A stretch of 64,000 bases of DNA from Clostridium vincentii. GTDB taxonomy: Bacteria; Bacillota; Clostridia; Clostridiales; Clostridiaceae. The position numbers were made by a program, and so were the translations under genes. The notes below the pieces were generated by a model, which did no database searches, was not told the origin of the DNA, and was given only the letters and a program-made list of their open reading frames with translations. This document shows positions 1-9,328 of the stretch, piece by piece. The stretch covers positions 62,001 through 126,000 of the forward strand of contig NZ_PVXQ01000007.1 of assembly GCF_002995745.1 (NCBI RefSeq), read 5' to 3'. Numbering within the stretch: position 1 is the stretch's first letter; the number at the start of each line of letters is the position of its first letter.

Positions 1-1
1 A

Positions 2-409
2 ATAAAGTTTAAAGATGAAGAGGTAAAAAATAAGGAAATAGTGGTAAAAGAAGATCTGAAAAAAGAGATATATGATAATAAAGATAAAGAACTTGAGAAA
101 AAAATGGATCAGAATGAAGTTAAAGTTGTTAAAACCCAGGCTAAAGATAACTTGGAATTTACTAGTAGTAGCATTAACAAAGTTGATAATATAATTAAGG
201 ACAAGACTAACAATAAATTGCAGGAAAATATTCTTTTACGTTTGGAAACCAAGAGAAATAAGACGATTGATAAAAAGAAGAAAAAAGAGAAAATATTTGA
301 TTTTGCTGAGGAAGAAAATGTTGAAGATAATAGTATAGATACTTTTCAGGATTATGATGAGAACAAACCTTTGGGTGAAGGTGATGTTCCTTTGTGGTCT
401 TTTAGATAG
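2..409 (+). CDS. C-terminal part of an unknown highly charged protein (5' end outside window)
   Basis: The reading frame is open from the left edge of the window to a TAG at 407-409, so this is the tail of a longer gene. The visible 135 residues are rich in lysine, glutamate, aspartate and asparagine, with no hydrophobic segment, no cysteine and no motif I recognise. It ends in a less charged stretch, PLWSFR. The composition suggests a disordered or coiled-coil soluble region. An internal GTG at 41 is unlikely to be the true start because the frame continues upstream without a stop and no ribosome binding site precedes it. No function is proposed. Confidence 0.6.
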   Translation: MKFKDEEVKNKEIVVKEDLKKEIYDNKDKELEKKMDQNEVKVVKTQAKDNLEFTSSSINKVDNIIKDKTNNKLQENILLRLETKRNKTIDKKKKKEKIFDFAEEENVEDNSIDTFQDYDENKPLGEGDVPLWSFR

Positions 410-534
410 AACTATCAATAATGTAGCCTTGTGAAAAAATGGCGAAATACGTTACAATATAAAATATGAGATATTTTGTCAGTCATCATATAATAAGTTG
501 TATTAATGGGCTAAAATTTAATGGGGTGTTAAAT

Positions 535-1238
535 GTGAAAAAAAGAAAAGTAATTGTTATATTAGTGAGTTTAATGGTTATATGTTCAATAGCTACAATA
601 GTAGCACTGAAATTTCCATATGATAAATTAAAGAGTTATTTAGAAAATACTGTTGATAATTTGATAATAAATAAAGTTAACGTTCCAGATGAAAGCTCAA
701 AGATAGATACAAATGAGAATGGAATAGTTGACCCTATAGATATAGTGAATTCTGCAAGGCGAGAAGTGCAGCAGCAAACTATATATAAAGATGCATACTA
801 TTCTTGAGGATATCCACCAGATGGCGAAGGGGTTTGCACTGATGTAATATGGAGAGGTTTCAAAGAGATAGATATATCAATTAAAGATTTGATAGATAAA
901 GATATTAAACAAAATATGGATCAATATAAGGGCGTAAATGGAAAGGCGGATTCTAATATTGATTTTAGAAGAGTTGTAAATCAAGATGTATATTTCAAAA
1001 AAATTGTATTCAATTAACTCTAGAACTTAAGGAAGGTGATATTAATAATTTGAAAGAGTGGCAACCTGGAGATATAATAGTTTTTATTGAAGGATATGAG
1101 CATATTGGTATCATTTCAGATAAAAGGGATGAGCAAGGTATTCCTTATGTTATTCATAATTCTCACCCCTCTGCATCAGAGAGTAAATTAAGCTGGTTTA
1201 CGAGTCCAATTCATGGTCATTATAGATGGCAATATTAG
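535..1238 (+). pseudogene. DUF1287 family protein, disrupted by a stop and a frameshift
   Basis: The pieces together match the DUF1287 family, a group of exported proteins of unknown function: an N-terminal hydrophobic anchor (residues 1-25), then YYS-GYPPDGEGVCTDVIWR, IDFRRVVNQDVYFK, and a C-terminal part with WQPGDIIVF, EHIGIISDKRD and VIHNS. The frame is broken twice. A TGA at 805-807 sits where the family has glycine. A single A is missing from the poly-A run at 997-1003, so the frame must shift by one to reach the C-terminal part (1005-1238). The GTG start at 535 follows GGGGTG. The family's cysteine (VCTD) and histidines are still present, so the loss looks recent. Confidence 0.8.
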
Positions 1239-1452
1239 GCTGGATTATCAAGCAATCTTAAGTTGTGGATAATAAAAACAAATAATTTTTGCGTATTAAG
1301 TCATATTGTAATAAATAGAAGATAATAATGAATAAAAACATTGTATATATGTAATGAATTCTATAAAATAGAATTATATAGAAATTCATACTATTTTAGC
1401 AGTATTTCTATACAATAAAGATATTGAATTATTTCAAGGAGGAAATACATCA

Positions 1453-2442
1453 ATGAAAAATGTAAGAATTAGAGCGGTAGAAGTCTATCATCCTGATAAT
1501 CAGGTGGATAATAACTTTTATCTTAAACACTTTAAAGATCAAGGAAAAGATATTTCAGGTTTATTAAAATCATTCGGAAGAGATAAAAGATATATAATAG
1601 ACAATGACTATGAAAACACAATTACTATGGGTATTGAAGTGGCTCAAAAAGTATTAAAGAGTGCAGGATTAGAAGGAAAAGATATGGACATGATACTCTT
1701 TTCTTCTCAGCTGCCTGAATATACATTTCCAAGTCAATCTTTAATAGTACATAATGCAATTAGCGGAAAAGAAGACTCTATGTGTATGGATACTAATGCA
1801 AATTGTGTTGGTATGCTTATAACAGTTGAAACAACTATAAGGGCTATGATGGGAAATCCTAATGTAAAAAGAGCTTTAGTAATAGGTTCGGATTATGCTT
1901 CATTGCACTGTAGGAAAAGTGATGAAATGACATATCCTAATTTCGGAGATGGAGCAGCTGCTATTATCCTAGAAAAGGTAGATGAAGGTGGTTTTATAGA
2001 TAGCACATGTAAAAGTAATGGTGCTGAGTGGCGTTTAGTTAGGTATCCTGCTTGTGGTATGTCTAAAATATATAAAGATAACTTAACAGTTGAAGACAGA
2101 AACTTAGCATGGACACCTTTTAATGGTACATTTGCAGTTGATCATGCGGTAGAGTCTATTCATACTCTACTCGATAGAAACAATCTTAAAATAGAAGATA
2201 TAAAGAGCTATTGTTTTTCTCAATACGCAAAGATATTTACAATACTTGGATCGGAAAAATTAGATCAAGATATAAATAAATTTATTTATATAGGAGATGA
2301 GTACGGATATACAGGGACAAGTAGTCCTTTTATAGCACTCTATGAAGGAATTAAAACTGGCAAGATAAAAAGAGGTGACATAGTTTGTCTATGGTCAGTT
2401 GGAACTCATTGGTCTATTTGTACTATGCTTATAAGATATTAA
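1453..2442 (+). CDS. 3-oxoacyl-ACP synthase III (FabH)-like protein with altered active site
   Basis: The 329-residue protein has the thiolase fold layout of ketoacyl-ACP synthase III. The nucleophile region DTNANCVGM (about residues 112-120) keeps the acyl-accepting cysteine, and FGDGAAAIILE and the C-terminal KRGDIVCLW also match the family. In FabH the other two catalytic residues lie in HQAN and GNTS motifs. Here the equivalent stretches read FSQYAK and GYTGTSSP, so histidine appears to be serine and asparagine appears to be tyrosine. Such proteins could transfer acyl groups without decarboxylative condensation; that is inference. The start has a clear AGGAGG. The gene stands alone, not in a fab cluster, and ends at a strong terminator. 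Confidence 0.75.
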   Translation: MKNVRIRAVEVYHPDNQVDNNFYLKHFKDQGKDISGLLKSFGRDKRYIIDNDYENTITMGIEVAQKVLKSAGLEGKDMDMILFSSQLPEYTFPSQSLIVHNAISGKEDSMCMDTNANCVGMLITVETTIRAMMGNPNVKRALVIGSDYASLHCRKSDEMTYPNFGDGAAAIILEKVDEGGFIDSTCKSNGAEWRLVRYPACGMSKIYKDNLTVEDRNLAWTPFNGTFAVDHAVESIHTLLDRNNLKIEDIKSYCFSQYAKIFTILGSEKLDQDINKFIYIGDEYGYTGTSSPFIALYEGIKTGKIKRGDIVCLWSVGTHWSICTMLIRY

Positions 2443-2443
2443 A

Positions 2444-2473
2444 AAAACGTGGGGTTACCCACGTTTTATTTTT
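2444..2473. terminator. Bidirectional terminator
   Basis: A 10-bp perfect stem (AAAACGTGGG / CCCACGTTTT) with a 4-base loop lies between two convergent genes. It is flanked by A and T runs, so it can serve both strands. Confidence 0.85.
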
Positions 2474-2474
2474 A

Positions 2475-2843
2475 TTAAATAACTTCAAAGTTTGGAAGAT
2501 CAGCTTTTTTTGCAAGTCTTGATAATTGCATTTTTATTACAATGTTTTTGTCACAAGTAAATATCACTTTTTTAAATCCATCCTTCTTATACTGGTCTAT
2601 ACAAGCTGCTAATAAAGCAGTCATATCTGTTCCAGTTTTTAAATCTTTTCCTGTAACCTTTAAATCCTTGCAATCAAATAAAAGTTCATATTCAGTTGCA
2701 TTAACAGGTTTAAGAATTGTAAGATATTCTTGTACAAAAGCATTAGCATCATTAGGTCCAAAAGAACCAAAAGCCTTAGCGAACAGTATTTTTTTAGCTT
2801 TATCTAAAATTAATTCGTATTTTTTTTCAGTAGTCGTTGTCAT
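2475..2843 (-). CDS. Hypothetical protein, 122 aa, possible STAS-like fold
   Basis: A soluble protein of alternating predicted strands and helices with a conserved-looking FDCKDLKVTGKDLK segment in the middle and a C-terminal KKADLPNFEVI. The layout (strand, long helix, strand, FDC-type turn, helix, strand with VIFTCD) resembles small STAS/SpoIIAA-like proteins, but I cannot name the family with confidence. It has its own ribosome binding site (AAGGATGTG) and is transcribed alone towards the terminator at 2444. A long overlapping plus-strand frame at 2542-2847 is its shadow. Confidence 0.65.
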   Translation of the reverse strand: MTTTTEKKYELILDKAKKILFAKAFGSFGPNDANAFVQEYLTILKPVNATEYELLFDCKDLKVTGKDLKTGTDMTALLAACIDQYKKDGFKKVIFTCDKNIVIKMQLSRLAKKADLPNFEVI

Positions 2844-3096
2844 TTAAAGCACATCCTTTTCATATTATATTTTCTTAATAAAATTTATTGGTAATTATTG
2901 CGAAACTATACTAATTATAAGATTGTACAAAATTAATGTCAAGGATAAAAAGCGTTAAAGAGGCAATAATGTCGATAAATATAAAAAAATGTTAAAAGCA
3001 ATCAATTAAAAACATACATAGTGAGTTAGAAATTGCTACATGGGTATGATAAAATAAAGGCTTAATAGATATTGTACAAGGAAGGAATTGATGTAA

Positions 3097-4074
3097 ATGA
3101 AAATTTTAGCATATAGTCATAGATCCGATGAAACAGAATTTTATAAAAAATTTAGTGAAAAATATAATGTTGAAGTTGTGCTATGTGATGAGGAACCAAG
3201 CATGGAGACTGCAGAACTTGCAACAGGATTTGATTGTATTAGTATAATTACAACAATGATACCAGCAGAATTAATCGAAAAGTTTCATAAAGTAGGAGTT
3301 AAATTTATTTCTACAAGGACTATTGGATATGAACATATAGATTTGAAAAGAGCTAAAGAATTAGGAATGCATATAGGTAATGTAACATATTCAACAAATA
3401 GTGTAGCAGATTATACAGTTATGCTAATACTTATGGCAATTAGAAAAGTTAAACTTATTATGGAAAAGAGTAATGTACAGGATTATTCTTTAAGAGGAAT
3501 ACAAGGAAAAGAATTACCTAATTTAACTGTGGGAGTTTTGGGGACCGGAAGAATTGGGCAAACTATTATTAAAAATTTAAGTGGTTTTGGTTGTAGGATA
3601 TTAGCTAATGATATATATGAAGCTGAAAGCATAAAAGATTATGTTAAATATGTAGATTTAGATACCTTATTGAAAAATAGTGATGTTATTACACTACATA
3701 TTCCAGCTACAAAGGATAATTTTCATATGATTAATGAGAGTTCTATTAGAAAAATGAAAGATGGAGTTTTTATTATAAACACCGCTCGAGGTTCGCTTAT
3801 TAATACTAATGATTTGATAAAAGCAATTAAAGATAACAAGATAGGTGGAGTAGCATTAGACGTAATCGAGAATGAAGCAAATCTATATTATAATGATTTA
3901 ACAACTGAAATATTAGATAATGAAGATCTAGCAATTTTAAAGTCTTTTCCTAATGTAATTGTAACACCGCATACAGCTTTTTATACCAATCAGGCAGTAA
4001 GTGATATGGTTGAGAATTCAATAAAGAGTTGTGTTCTTTTTTCAGAAAATAAGAATAATCCATGGGAACTTTAG
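3097..4074 (+). CDS. D-lactate dehydrogenase-type 2-hydroxyacid dehydrogenase
   Basis: The 325-residue cytosolic protein belongs to the D-isomer-specific 2-hydroxyacid dehydrogenase family, which reduces a 2-keto acid such as pyruvate with NADH. It carries the Rossmann motif GVLGTGRIGQ (about residues 150-160), the substrate-binding arginine in NTARGS, the glutamate in DVIENE and the catalytic histidine in TPHTAF. Length and layout fit D-lactate dehydrogenase and the VanH group; VanH itself would be expected next to a D-Ala-D-Lac ligase, and none is here. So fermentative lactate formation is the simplest reading. The start at 3097 follows AAGGAAGG. It is a single-gene unit. Confidence 0.85.
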   Translation: MKILAYSHRSDETEFYKKFSEKYNVEVVLCDEEPSMETAELATGFDCISIITTMIPAELIEKFHKVGVKFISTRTIGYEHIDLKRAKELGMHIGNVTYSTNSVADYTVMLILMAIRKVKLIMEKSNVQDYSLRGIQGKELPNLTVGVLGTGRIGQTIIKNLSGFGCRILANDIYEAESIKDYVKYVDLDTLLKNSDVITLHIPATKDNFHMINESSIRKMKDGVFIINTARGSLINTNDLIKAIKDNKIGGVALDVIENEANLYYNDLTTEILDNEDLAILKSFPNVIVTPHTAFYTNQAVSDMVENSIKSCVLFSENKNNPWEL

Positions 4075-4219
4075 AAAATAAGAATATATTTATATATAGA
4101 TTTTAACTATATCAGGTGATAGTATTTTAGAATTACTCTATATCAAATAGTATATGATATACTAACCTCATCAACAAGAAATTACTAAAATATACATAAG
4201 AGATGGGGAGAATATAAAA

Positions 4220-5356
4220 ATGAGTAAAACATTTAATAATGCAAAAAATAGAGAAATACCACCTTTTAGATATGACATTGTGGGAAGTTTTCTTCGTCCT
4301 AAGAGACTTAAAGATGCAAAAAAGGACTTAGAGGATGATAAGATAACTATAGATGATCTTAAAAAAATTGAAGATGAAGAGATAATTAAATTAGTAAAAA
4401 AACAAAAAGATGCTGGATTGAAAGCAGTTACAGACGGTGAGTTTAGAAGGTCGTGGTGGCATTTGGATTTTATGTGGGAACTTGATAATGTTAAAAAGGT
4501 AAAAACTCAACAAGGTTATATTTTCAATGGAGTAGAAACAAGAGCAGAAACTGTTCAACTTTCAGGAAAAATAGGCTTTAGTAATCATCCATTTTTAAAT
4601 CATTATAAATTCTTGAAAAGTATTGCAGGTGAAGATGTACTAGCTCGTCAAACAATTCCATCACCAGCACAATTTCTAGCGGAGCTACAAAGAGGGGATA
4701 ATCAAATAATTACTGATAAATATTATAAAAACATTGATGAACTTGTAGCTGATATCGCTAATGCTTATAAAAATGCAATTAAAGCATTTTATGATTTGGG
4801 ATGCCGTAATTTGCAGCTAGATGATTGTACATGGGGAATGTTTTGTGACAAGGCTTATTGGGAAGCACGCCAAAAAGATAATGTGGATGTAAATGAAATC
4901 GCAAAGTTATTTGCAAGGGTAAATAATGAAGCTCTTAAAGATCATCCAACTGACATGATAATTACAATGCATGTTTGTCGTGGAAATTATAATTCTACAT
5001 GGGCTGCATCTGGTGGATATGAACCTATTGCTGAAATTTTATTTGGATCTGTAAATGTAGATGGTTTTTATTTGGAATTTGATACAGAACGTTCAGGTGA
5101 TTTTTCACCATTAAGATTTATAGGAAAGAAGCAGGTTGTACTTGGGTTAATTTCTTCTAAAACTGGTGAGTTAGAGAATAAAGAAGATATTATAAAGCGT
5201 ATTGAAGAAGCCACTAAGTATGTAGATATTAATCAATTATCACTAAGTCCACAATGTGGGTTTGCATCTACTGAAGAAGGAAATATTTTAACTGAGGATC
5301 AGCAATGGAATAAAATAGCATTAGTAAAAGAAATTGCTGATTCAATATGGAAATAG
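4220..5356 (+). CDS. Cobalamin-independent methionine synthase-like methyltransferase (YxjG/YxjH type)
   Basis: The 378-residue protein corresponds to the catalytic C-terminal half of MetE, as in Bacillus YxjG/YxjH, without the N-terminal half. It starts with a family-typical FRYDIVGSFLRP and has AVTDGEFRR. The likely zinc ligands are visible: histidine and cysteine in MHVCRGN, glutamate in YLEFD and cysteine in SPQCGFAS. The family transfers a methyl group to a thiol such as homocysteine; the methyl donor for this short form is not settled. I looked for a SAM (S-box) leader in the 145 bases upstream and did not see one. The ribosome binding site is GGGGAG. Confidence 0.85.
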   Translation: MSKTFNNAKNREIPPFRYDIVGSFLRPKRLKDAKKDLEDDKITIDDLKKIEDEEIIKLVKKQKDAGLKAVTDGEFRRSWWHLDFMWELDNVKKVKTQQGYIFNGVETRAETVQLSGKIGFSNHPFLNHYKFLKSIAGEDVLARQTIPSPAQFLAELQRGDNQIITDKYYKNIDELVADIANAYKNAIKAFYDLGCRNLQLDDCTWGMFCDKAYWEARQKDNVDVNEIAKLFARVNNEALKDHPTDMIITMHVCRGNYNSTWAASGGYEPIAEILFGSVNVDGFYLEFDTERSGDFSPLRFIGKKQVVLGLISSKTGELENKEDIIKRIEEATKYVDINQLSLSPQCGFASTEEGNILTEDQQWNKIALVKEIADSIWK

Positions 5357-5490
5357 TATAAATTATAAAAGCAAGTAGGCCCTCTGTAAATAACTTAGTA
5401 TAGCTATAGTATCTGCTTGATAGGGTAAAAAACTAATGATATAATTACCATATAGTTAACTAAAATTAAATTATACCAGGGGGGAGAAAG

Positions 5491-5895
5491 ATGGAAGATA
5501 TACTAGAATTTTTAAGCTCGAATCCAGTATTCTATTTTGCTACAGTAGATGGTGATGAACCAAAGATACGTCCTTTTGGGTTTCATATGGAGTATGAGGG
5601 AAAATTATATTTTGGAATTGATAGTCAGAAGGAAACTTATAAACAATTAAAGGTAAATTCTAAATTTGAAGTTTGTACAGCAAGTAGAGATGGAAATTGG
5701 ATAAGAATTAAAGCTGAGGCTATATTCGATGAAAGAGCACAAGTATTAGAAAAGGCTTTTGAAAACACTCCTAGCTTAAAAGAAATTTATACAAAGAAAA
5801 ATGGACCAAGGTTTATACTGTTTTATGCAAGTAAAGGCAGTGCACTTATAGAAGATATGAGTGGAAATAAAGAAGTTTATTCTATTAGTGAATAG
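5491..5895 (+). CDS. Pyridoxamine 5'-phosphate oxidase-family FMN-binding protein
   Basis: This 134-residue protein has the split-barrel layout of small PPOX-type flavoproteins: an N-terminal helix, FYFATVDGDEPKIRPF, then LYFGIDSQKETYKQL and the strand WIRIKAEAIF. Such proteins bind FMN as dimers and are usually annotated as putative flavin-nucleotide-binding or general stress proteins; the substrate is unknown. It is preceded by a strong GGGGGGAG ribosome binding site and is a single-gene unit closed by a long hairpin. Confidence 0.8.
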   Translation: MEDILEFLSSNPVFYFATVDGDEPKIRPFGFHMEYEGKLYFGIDSQKETYKQLKVNSKFEVCTASRDGNWIRIKAEAIFDERAQVLEKAFENTPSLKEIYTKKNGPRFILFYASKGSALIEDMSGNKEVYSISE

Positions 5896-5903
5896 AGATT
5901 AAG

Positions 5904-5962
5904 GAAATAACCCTATCAAAATAAAGTATTAAATTACTTATATTTGATAGGGTTATTTCTTT
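5904..5962 (+). terminator. Terminator after the PPOX gene
   Basis: A 17-bp perfect inverted repeat (5904-5920 with 5943-5959, containing AACCCTATCAAA and its complement) closes a 22-base loop and ends in a short T-rich tail. Confidence 0.75.
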
Positions 5963-6050
5963 GTAAATGTAAAATTATTATCATTAGTAACAAACACAAG
6001 GTTTTATAATATATAAATATAGGATATAATGATATATTGAGGTGATAAAA

Positions 6051-9000
6051 TTGCATTTAGAATTAGAGAAAATAATAGATGATTTCAATGACATATGTGA
6101 ACCAATAAAAGCAGTAAGAGGAAAAAGACTTATAGGGCATCTTACTCATTTGTTAGAAAGAAAACACTACGATAACATGGTCATTGAGGGAAGAGTGAAA
6201 TCGGAGAATAATAATGCTACTTATTCAACCTCTATAGAGATTAATACAGATAGTGAAGAAATAATTTCAACTGACTGTAATTGCTTTGATTATATAGAAA
6301 ACAGTCATGATAAGCATATATATATTTGTGAGCATATAGCAACTGTATTTTTTAAGTTTAGTGAAGTGAATGGTAAAAAAACAGGTGAAAGTGAGACTGG
6401 TGAGGCAGTAATAGAACTACTCGACCAATTAAATTCACAAAAAACAAGAGCTGATTTATCAGTTACATTAACATTAGATAAATTAGTTGATATTGATTGT
6501 GTTAAGGCAGAATTTAGAATTGGTACAAAAAGGATGTATGTATTAAAGAATTTAAAAGAGTTTGTTAATGCCAAAAATAATTATATGGAAATAGAGTATG
6601 GAAAAGAGTTCACATATAATCCCTATGAGCAAGAATTTAGTGATGAGGACTATAAAATAATAGATTATATAAACAATTTCATTCAAATGGATTTGTTTGT
6701 AAATAAATTTCCTTATGGATCAGCTCTTGTTAATGGAAAGTTTTTAAATATTATAGGTGGTAATTTAGTAGGATTTTTGGAATTATGTATTCATAAAGAT
6801 ATTGAATTTAATGAAAAGAAAGTAAAAATACTAAAAGAAGATATGCCCCTTAAATTTTCTGTAAGCAATGAGGAAGAAGAAAAATATTCGATAAGTTTTG
6901 AAGGGGAGATACCAGAGACTTTAAATTCAAAGTTTGATGTATTTTTATATAATGGCAATATATATTTACCATCTAGAAAACAGTGCCAAAATTTAAAAGT
7001 TTTCTATAATCAATTGACACATAAGAAAATAATAAAATTCAAAAGTAAAAGTAACATGGAGATATTTAATAAGGTGATACCTGCCTTAGAAAAAATATCA
7101 GAGGATGTAGTCCTTGATGATGCAATTAAAAATGTAGTAAAAAACGAATTGCAATGTGAGTTCTATTTAGATAGCAGAGGAAATCAAATTTCATTAGAAG
7201 TTAAGCTTAAATATGGAGATGAGATATTAGATTTCTTTGAAAACAATACTGAAAAAATTGTTATAAGAAAAACTGTTAAGGAAGACGAGATACTACAAGC
7301 TATAAATAGATTAAATTTCTTAAATAGAAACAAAAAATTCATTTTTAATGGAGATGATGAGGGGATATATAATTTCTTAATAGAAGGGTATAAAGAACTT
7401 GAAGAATTAGGTGAAGTATATTACTCAGATAGATTTAAGGCAAGAAGAGTGTATAAAACCCCTACTATTAATGCTGGAGTAAAAAATAGAGAAGATGGAT
7501 ATTTAGATTTTAGCTTTGAGATAGAAGATATTCCTTCAAAGGAATATAATAAAATATTAGCTGCATTTAAGGATAATAGAAAGTTCTATAAATTAAAGGA
7601 TAATAGTTTTATTAATCTTGAGAATAAAGATACTCAAGAATTCTTTGATATGATTGAGAAAATAGTCAATAATGAAAAAGATATTAGTGATATAAAATTG
7701 CATAAGAGTAAGGCTATTATGCTAGAAAACTATGTTAATAGTAAAGATATGACATTTTTTAAGGGCACCGAAATTATTAAAGATATAACTAATAAGCTTG
7801 AGGAAATTAAGGAGTGCAATTATGAATTGCCAAAGGAATTAGAAGCCACTTTAAGAGAATATCAAATAACAGGATTTAATTGGCTTAAAAATTTAAGTCA
7901 TTTAGGCTTTGGTGGTGTATTAGCTGATGAAATGGGCCTTGGTAAAACTGTTCAAACAATAGCATTTTTACTATCAGAAAAGAATAAGAAGTCTTTAATA
8001 GTTACACCAACTTCTGTAATATATAACTGGAAAAACGAATTTGAAAGATTTGCCCCAACTGTTAAGGTTAAAATTGTTCATGGAAATAAAAAGGAAAGAG
8101 TAGAAATATTAGATAGAGTAAATGAATATGATGTTATTTTAACTACCTATGGAACATTAAGAAATGATGAGGACTACTATGAAAAATTGAACTTTGATTA
8201 TTGCATTATAGATGAAGGACAAAACATTAAAAATCCTTTAGCACAAAGTAGTAGAAGTGTTAAAAACATAAATTCAAAGATTAAATTTGCTCTAACAGGT
8301 ACACCTATAGAAAATAATCTTTTAGAACTTTGGAGTATATTTGATTTCGTAATGCCAGGATATCTATATAATGGAGCTATATTTAAGAAAAAATTTATAG
8401 GAGCAGAGGCTTCAATAGAAGAACTTCAAAGATATATAAAGCCATTTTTGATTAGAAGATTAAAAAAGGATGTAATAAAGGAATTACCAGATAAAATTGA
8501 GAAAAAGTACTATGTTGAACTTCCTAAAGAACAGAAGAAGATATATAGTGTTTTTGTTAAGGATATAAAGGAAAAAATAGGAGATATAAATTTCAAAGGG
8601 GATAAGATAACCATGTTTTCTTACCTAACAAAGCTTAGGCAACTATGTTTAGAGCCGAAGCTTATAGTTAAGGACTATAAAGGAAGAAATGGTAAATTAG
8701 AAGCTGCTTTGGAGATTGTCACAAACAATATAAATAATGGACATAAGATAATTTTATTTTCTCAATTTACTTCAGTTTTAGCTAGTATATCTAAAAGTTT
8801 AGATGAAAATCATATAGAGTATATGTACTTAGATGGAAGTACAAGAGCCTCTAGAAGATTAGAGTTAGTAGATGAATTTAACAACAGTGAAAAAAATATG
8901 GTTTTTCTAATTTCATTGAAGGCAGGGGGAACTGGGCTTAATTTAACCTCAGCTGATATAGTAATTCATTTTGATCCATGGTGGAATCCATCAATAGAGG

Positions 9001-9209
9001 AACAAGCAACAGATAGAGCCCATAGAATAGGGCAAAAAAAGGTAGTTCAAGTATTTAAATTGGTTGCACAAGGGACTATCGAGGAGAGAATAATAAGTTT
9101 GCAAGATGAGAAGAAGGAACTTATTGATAAAGTTATGAGTGCTGGTTATGCAGGGGGAAATGTGTTAACATCTCTTTCTACTGAGCAGATTAAGGAACTT
9201 TTTGTATAA
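6051..9209 (+). CDS. SNF2-family DEAD/DEAH-type helicase with SWIM zinc finger
   Basis: A protein of about 1,050 residues with a SWIM-type zinc finger near the N-terminus (CNCF...CEHI, residues about 75-105), a long SNF2-associated middle region, and a C-terminal SWI2/SNF2 ATPase from about residue 600. The helicase motifs are all present: LADEMGLGKT (Walker A), DEGQ (Walker B), LTGTPIEN (motif III), SLKAGGTGLNL (motif V) and DRAHRIGQ (motif VI). It is an ATP-driven DNA translocase of unknown target. The TTG at 6051 is chosen because GAGGTGA lies six bases before it; the GTG at 6042 is part of that ribosome binding site. Confidence 0.92.
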   Translation: MHLELEKIIDDFNDICEPIKAVRGKRLIGHLTHLLERKHYDNMVIEGRVKSENNNATYSTSIEINTDSEEIISTDCNCFDYIENSHDKHIYICEHIATVFFKFSEVNGKKTGESETGEAVIELLDQLNSQKTRADLSVTLTLDKLVDIDCVKAEFRIGTKRMYVLKNLKEFVNAKNNYMEIEYGKEFTYNPYEQEFSDEDYKIIDYINNFIQMDLFVNKFPYGSALVNGKFLNIIGGNLVGFLELCIHKDIEFNEKKVKILKEDMPLKFSVSNEEEEKYSISFEGEIPETLNSKFDVFLYNGNIYLPSRKQCQNLKVFYNQLTHKKIIKFKSKSNMEIFNKVIPALEKISEDVVLDDAIKNVVKNELQCEFYLDSRGNQISLEVKLKYGDEILDFFENNTEKIVIRKTVKEDEILQAINRLNFLNRNKKFIFNGDDEGIYNFLIEGYKELEELGEVYYSDRFKARRVYKTPTINAGVKNREDGYLDFSFEIEDIPSKEYNKILAAFKDNRKFYKLKDNSFINLENKDTQEFFDMIEKIVNNEKDISDIKLHKSKAIMLENYVNSKDMTFFKGTEIIKDITNKLEEIKECNYELPKELEATLREYQITGFNWLKNLSHLGFGGVLADEMGLGKTVQTIAFLLSEKNKKSLIVTPTSVIYNWKNEFERFAPTVKVKIVHGNKKERVEILDRVNEYDVILTTYGTLRNDEDYYEKLNFDYCIIDEGQNIKNPLAQSSRSVKNINSKIKFALTGTPIENNLLELWSIFDFVMPGYLYNGAIFKKKFIGAEASIEELQRYIKPFLIRRLKKDVIKELPDKIEKKYYVELPKEQKKIYSVFVKDIKEKIGDINFKGDKITMFSYLTKLRQLCLEPKLIVKDYKGRNGKLEAALEIVTNNINNGHKIILFSQFTSVLASISKSLDENHIEYMYLDGSTRASRRLELVDEFNNSEKNMVFLISLKAGGTGLNLTSADIVIHFDPWWNPSIEEQATDRAHRIGQKKVVQVFKLVAQGTIEERIISLQDEKKELIDKVMSAGYAGGNVLTSLSTEQIKELFV

Positions 9210-9328
9210 TCTGAAGATTGACTTAGCTTAAAATTAATGATAAAATTAAGTGTAAAGTCGGGACTGTGTATTTGAAAAAGTACACAGTTTTTCTTATATA
9301 AAATAGCACATATTGGAGGAGAATGAGA

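Noticed and set aside
805-807. TGA read as selenocysteine in the DUF1287 gene
   Set aside because: The family has glycine, not cysteine, at this place, no hairpin typical of a SECIS element follows, and a second frameshift lies downstream.
2542-2847. 101-codon plus-strand frame
   Set aside because: Complete overlap with the better supported minus-strand gene at 2475-2843; no ribosome binding site.
3097-4074. VanH (D-lactate dehydrogenase of vancomycin resistance)
   Set aside because: Sequence is compatible, but no D-Ala-D-Lac ligase, VanX or regulator is nearby, so a fermentative enzyme is the simpler reading.
4075-4219. SAM (S-box) or T-box leader before the MetE-like gene
   Set aside because: None of the conserved S-box or T-box segments could be found in the 145 bases; the stretch is plain AT-rich sequence.
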